Shown one piece after another: positions 62,877 to 64,000 of a stretch of DNA of 64,000 nucleotides; the stretch's first letter is position 1; each line of letters starts with the position of its first letter. The position numbers and the translations under genes were made by a program. Source of the stretch: Fimbriimonadaceae bacterium. Lineage in GTDB: Bacteria > Armatimonadota > Fimbriimonadia > Fimbriimonadales > Fimbriimonadaceae. Under the pieces are notes generated by a model. It worked only from the letters and a program-made list of their open reading frames with translations. It did no database searches and was not told the DNA's origin. The DNA is taken from positions 1-64,000 of the forward strand of contig CP075365.1 in NCBI GenBank assembly GCA_019454125.1, written 5' to 3'.

Positions 62877-64000
62877 ATGCCGATCTGGGGACCACGGGAG
62901 CAGTACCCGATGGTCACCGCCACCGTGACTGCCTTGGTGGCCGTCTTCGCCGTGACCTCGGCGATCCGCCCGTTCATCCCCGAACGGGCCGAAGGCCCAC
63001 TCACGAATTCATCCGGCGACTTCCTTCGCGCGGGGGCAAAACAGCGCATCGGCTGGCGCACCTTGACCGACGACCCGTTCCGGGAAGCCCTGCGGCGCGA
63101 CAAACCGATCTTTATGGTGCTGGGCACCAACATGAACGCGACTGCCCGCGAAGTCGACAGGACGATCCTGATGGAAAGCGAGGTCGCAGAAAGGATCAAC
63201 CGCGACTTCATCGCCGTCCGCGTCGACCTTGACCAGACTCCCGAGTGGCGCAACGCCTACCGTCCCCTCGCCTGCGCGGTCGACGGCGCCGACCCAGGCT
63301 GGCAGATCGTGGTGCTCGGCTCGCGTGGGGAGCTCCTCAGCCAGATCTTCCGCTACGACCGGCGACAAGAGCTCAACCCGACCTTCCTGCTCCGCGTCCT
63401 GCGCGAAGCCCAGCAAAGGGCGGTCCACAAAGTGGACGTCTTTGAAACGACGCTCGCCGACGGCCAAGCGTCGGAACGCAAACTGCTGCTCGACGGGAAG
63501 TTGGCGGACCACATCGACGCGTCGGCTTACGCCAACCGCCTTCGGGCGCGGCTCGACCCTCGGTACGGCGGCTATCCGCAGGGGGGCATGCAGCGGCTCT
63601 ATCCCTGGGAGTGGCGGTTCCTGGCCGCCTCCGGCGACTTGGACGCGTTGCGCGCCTCGCTTGCGCCGCTCATGCGCACGGCCCTGGTCAACTGGCTGGA
63701 CGGCGGCTTCTACCGCTATTCGATCGACCTCGGGGGATTCGTGCCGAAGTTCGAGGCCAGCGCGGAGCAAAGCGCCGACATGGCCGCCACTCTGGCCTTG
63801 GTCGCCACCCAGACGCGCGACCCGATCGTGCGCGAGCTCGCCCTGGAAACCTTCGACGGGACCTTGGAGAGCTTCGACCGGCCCAAGGGCTTCGCCGCCC
63901 ATTGGTACGAGAACTCGGGCACCATGGCGCGCGGCAAACGCTATAGCTTCCCGCCGCGGGAGCTCTCCTCGCGCCTCTCCGCGGCCGACGTCGAGTGGCT
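62877..64000 (+). CDS. DUF255/YyaL-like thioredoxin-fold protein lacking the active cysteines (partial)
   Basis: The frame runs past the window edge. A membrane anchor (TATVTALVAVFAVTSAIRPF) precedes a thioredoxin-like domain. KPIFMVLGTNMNATAREVDR and SEVAERINRDFIAVRVDLDQ align in pattern with DUF255 proteins (SSP411/YyaL), which have CHWCHVM at the NMNATARE place. Here both cysteines are missing. The next part (WLDGGFYRYSIDLGGFVPKF) resembles the alpha-toroid region of YyaL. Function unknown; the thiol role must be lost. Confidence 0.7.
   Translation, partial: MPIWGPREQYPMVTATVTALVAVFAVTSAIRPFIPERAEGPLTNSSGDFLRAGAKQRIGWRTLTDDPFREALRRDKPIFMVLGTNMNATAREVDRTILMESEVAERINRDFIAVRVDLDQTPEWRNAYRPLACAVDGADPGWQIVVLGSRGELLSQIFRYDRRQELNPTFLLRVLREAQQRAVHKVDVFETTLADGQASERKLLLDGKLADHIDASAYANRLRARLDPRYGGYPQGGMQRLYPWEWRFLAASGDLDALRASLAPLMRTALVNWLDGGFYRYSIDLGGFVPKFEASAEQSADMAATLALVATQTRDPIVRELALETFDGTLESFDRPKGFAAHWYENSGTMARGKRYSFPPRELSSRLSAADVEW

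Overview
The window looks like a piece of a GC-rich, diderm, flagellated bacterium. The best fit is the Armatimonadota, probably the Fimbriimonadia. Supporting signs are flagellar L- and P-ring genes (so an outer membrane), an H-X9-DG type pseudopilin, ThyX, a type-B L31, a zinc-type S14, many TTG and GTG starts, and many promoters whose -10 box sits 5-9 bases before the start codon. The taxon is an inference, because no rRNA gene is present. The first ~0.4 kb does not fit: the minus strand reads like an exon of a metazoan SLC49/FLVCR-type transporter, followed by a C-rich minisatellite with an 18-base C run. This suggests a chimeric contig end.

Layout. 0.4-5 kb is accessory: small secreted and membrane proteins, a pseudopilin, homogentisate dioxygenase, a twice-frameshifted secreted protein and a PepSY-like protein. 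Dispersed palindromic repeats separate these genes. 5-14 kb holds nested inverted repeats, a K+/H+-type antiporter, a double-GNAT protein preceded by a possible 14-codon leader peptide, thyX, a large FG-GAP repeat protein, glyA and a LuxR-type regulator. 14-17 kb has a Cys/Met PLP enzyme, rpmE2, two tRNA-Gly genes and ribF, whose 3' end runs antisense into a tRNA. 16.8-25.4 kb is one minus-strand flagellar rod/ring/hook-junction operon: flgF-flgG-flgA-flgH-flgI-flgJ-flgN-flgK-flgL-fliW-csrA.

25.5-35 kb starts with a J-domain/WD40 fusion. It continues with the right half of the spc operon (rpsZ-rpsH-rplF-rplR-rpsE-rpmD-rplO-secY-adk-map-infA), cut off from rplE on the left and rpmJ/rpsM on the right, and ends with a tandem Usp protein. 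35-40 kb carries Fe-S assembly and neighbours (sufC-sufD, an A-type carrier, sufT), tRNA-Ser, a lytic transglycosylase, DUF488 and csaA. A candidate plus-strand structured RNA lies at 39.99-40.17 kb. 40-50.9 kb has lipB, lon, a GbsR-type regulator, three PilZ-like proteins, a 7Fe ferredoxin, a TetR regulator, a second A-type carrier, an HD-GYP phosphodiesterase and a copper-amine-oxidase-N-domain protein.

50.9-64 kb has a PqaA-like hydrolase, queF, the fatty acid synthesis operon fabD-fabG-acpP-fabF followed by a Xer recombinase, an ECF sigma factor with three small downstream genes, a MobA-like nucleotidyltransferase, ispE, gatC-gatA, and the start of a DUF255/YyaL-like protein that has lost its thioredoxin cysteines. 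Several modules link together: flagellar assembly with CsrA/FliW, c-di-GMP sensing (PilZ) and breakdown (HD-GYP), and a scattered SUF pathway that would supply LipB-dependent and ferredoxin chemistry. Gene packing is very tight: six of twelve convergent gene pairs overlap by exactly the 4 bases CTAG or CTAA.
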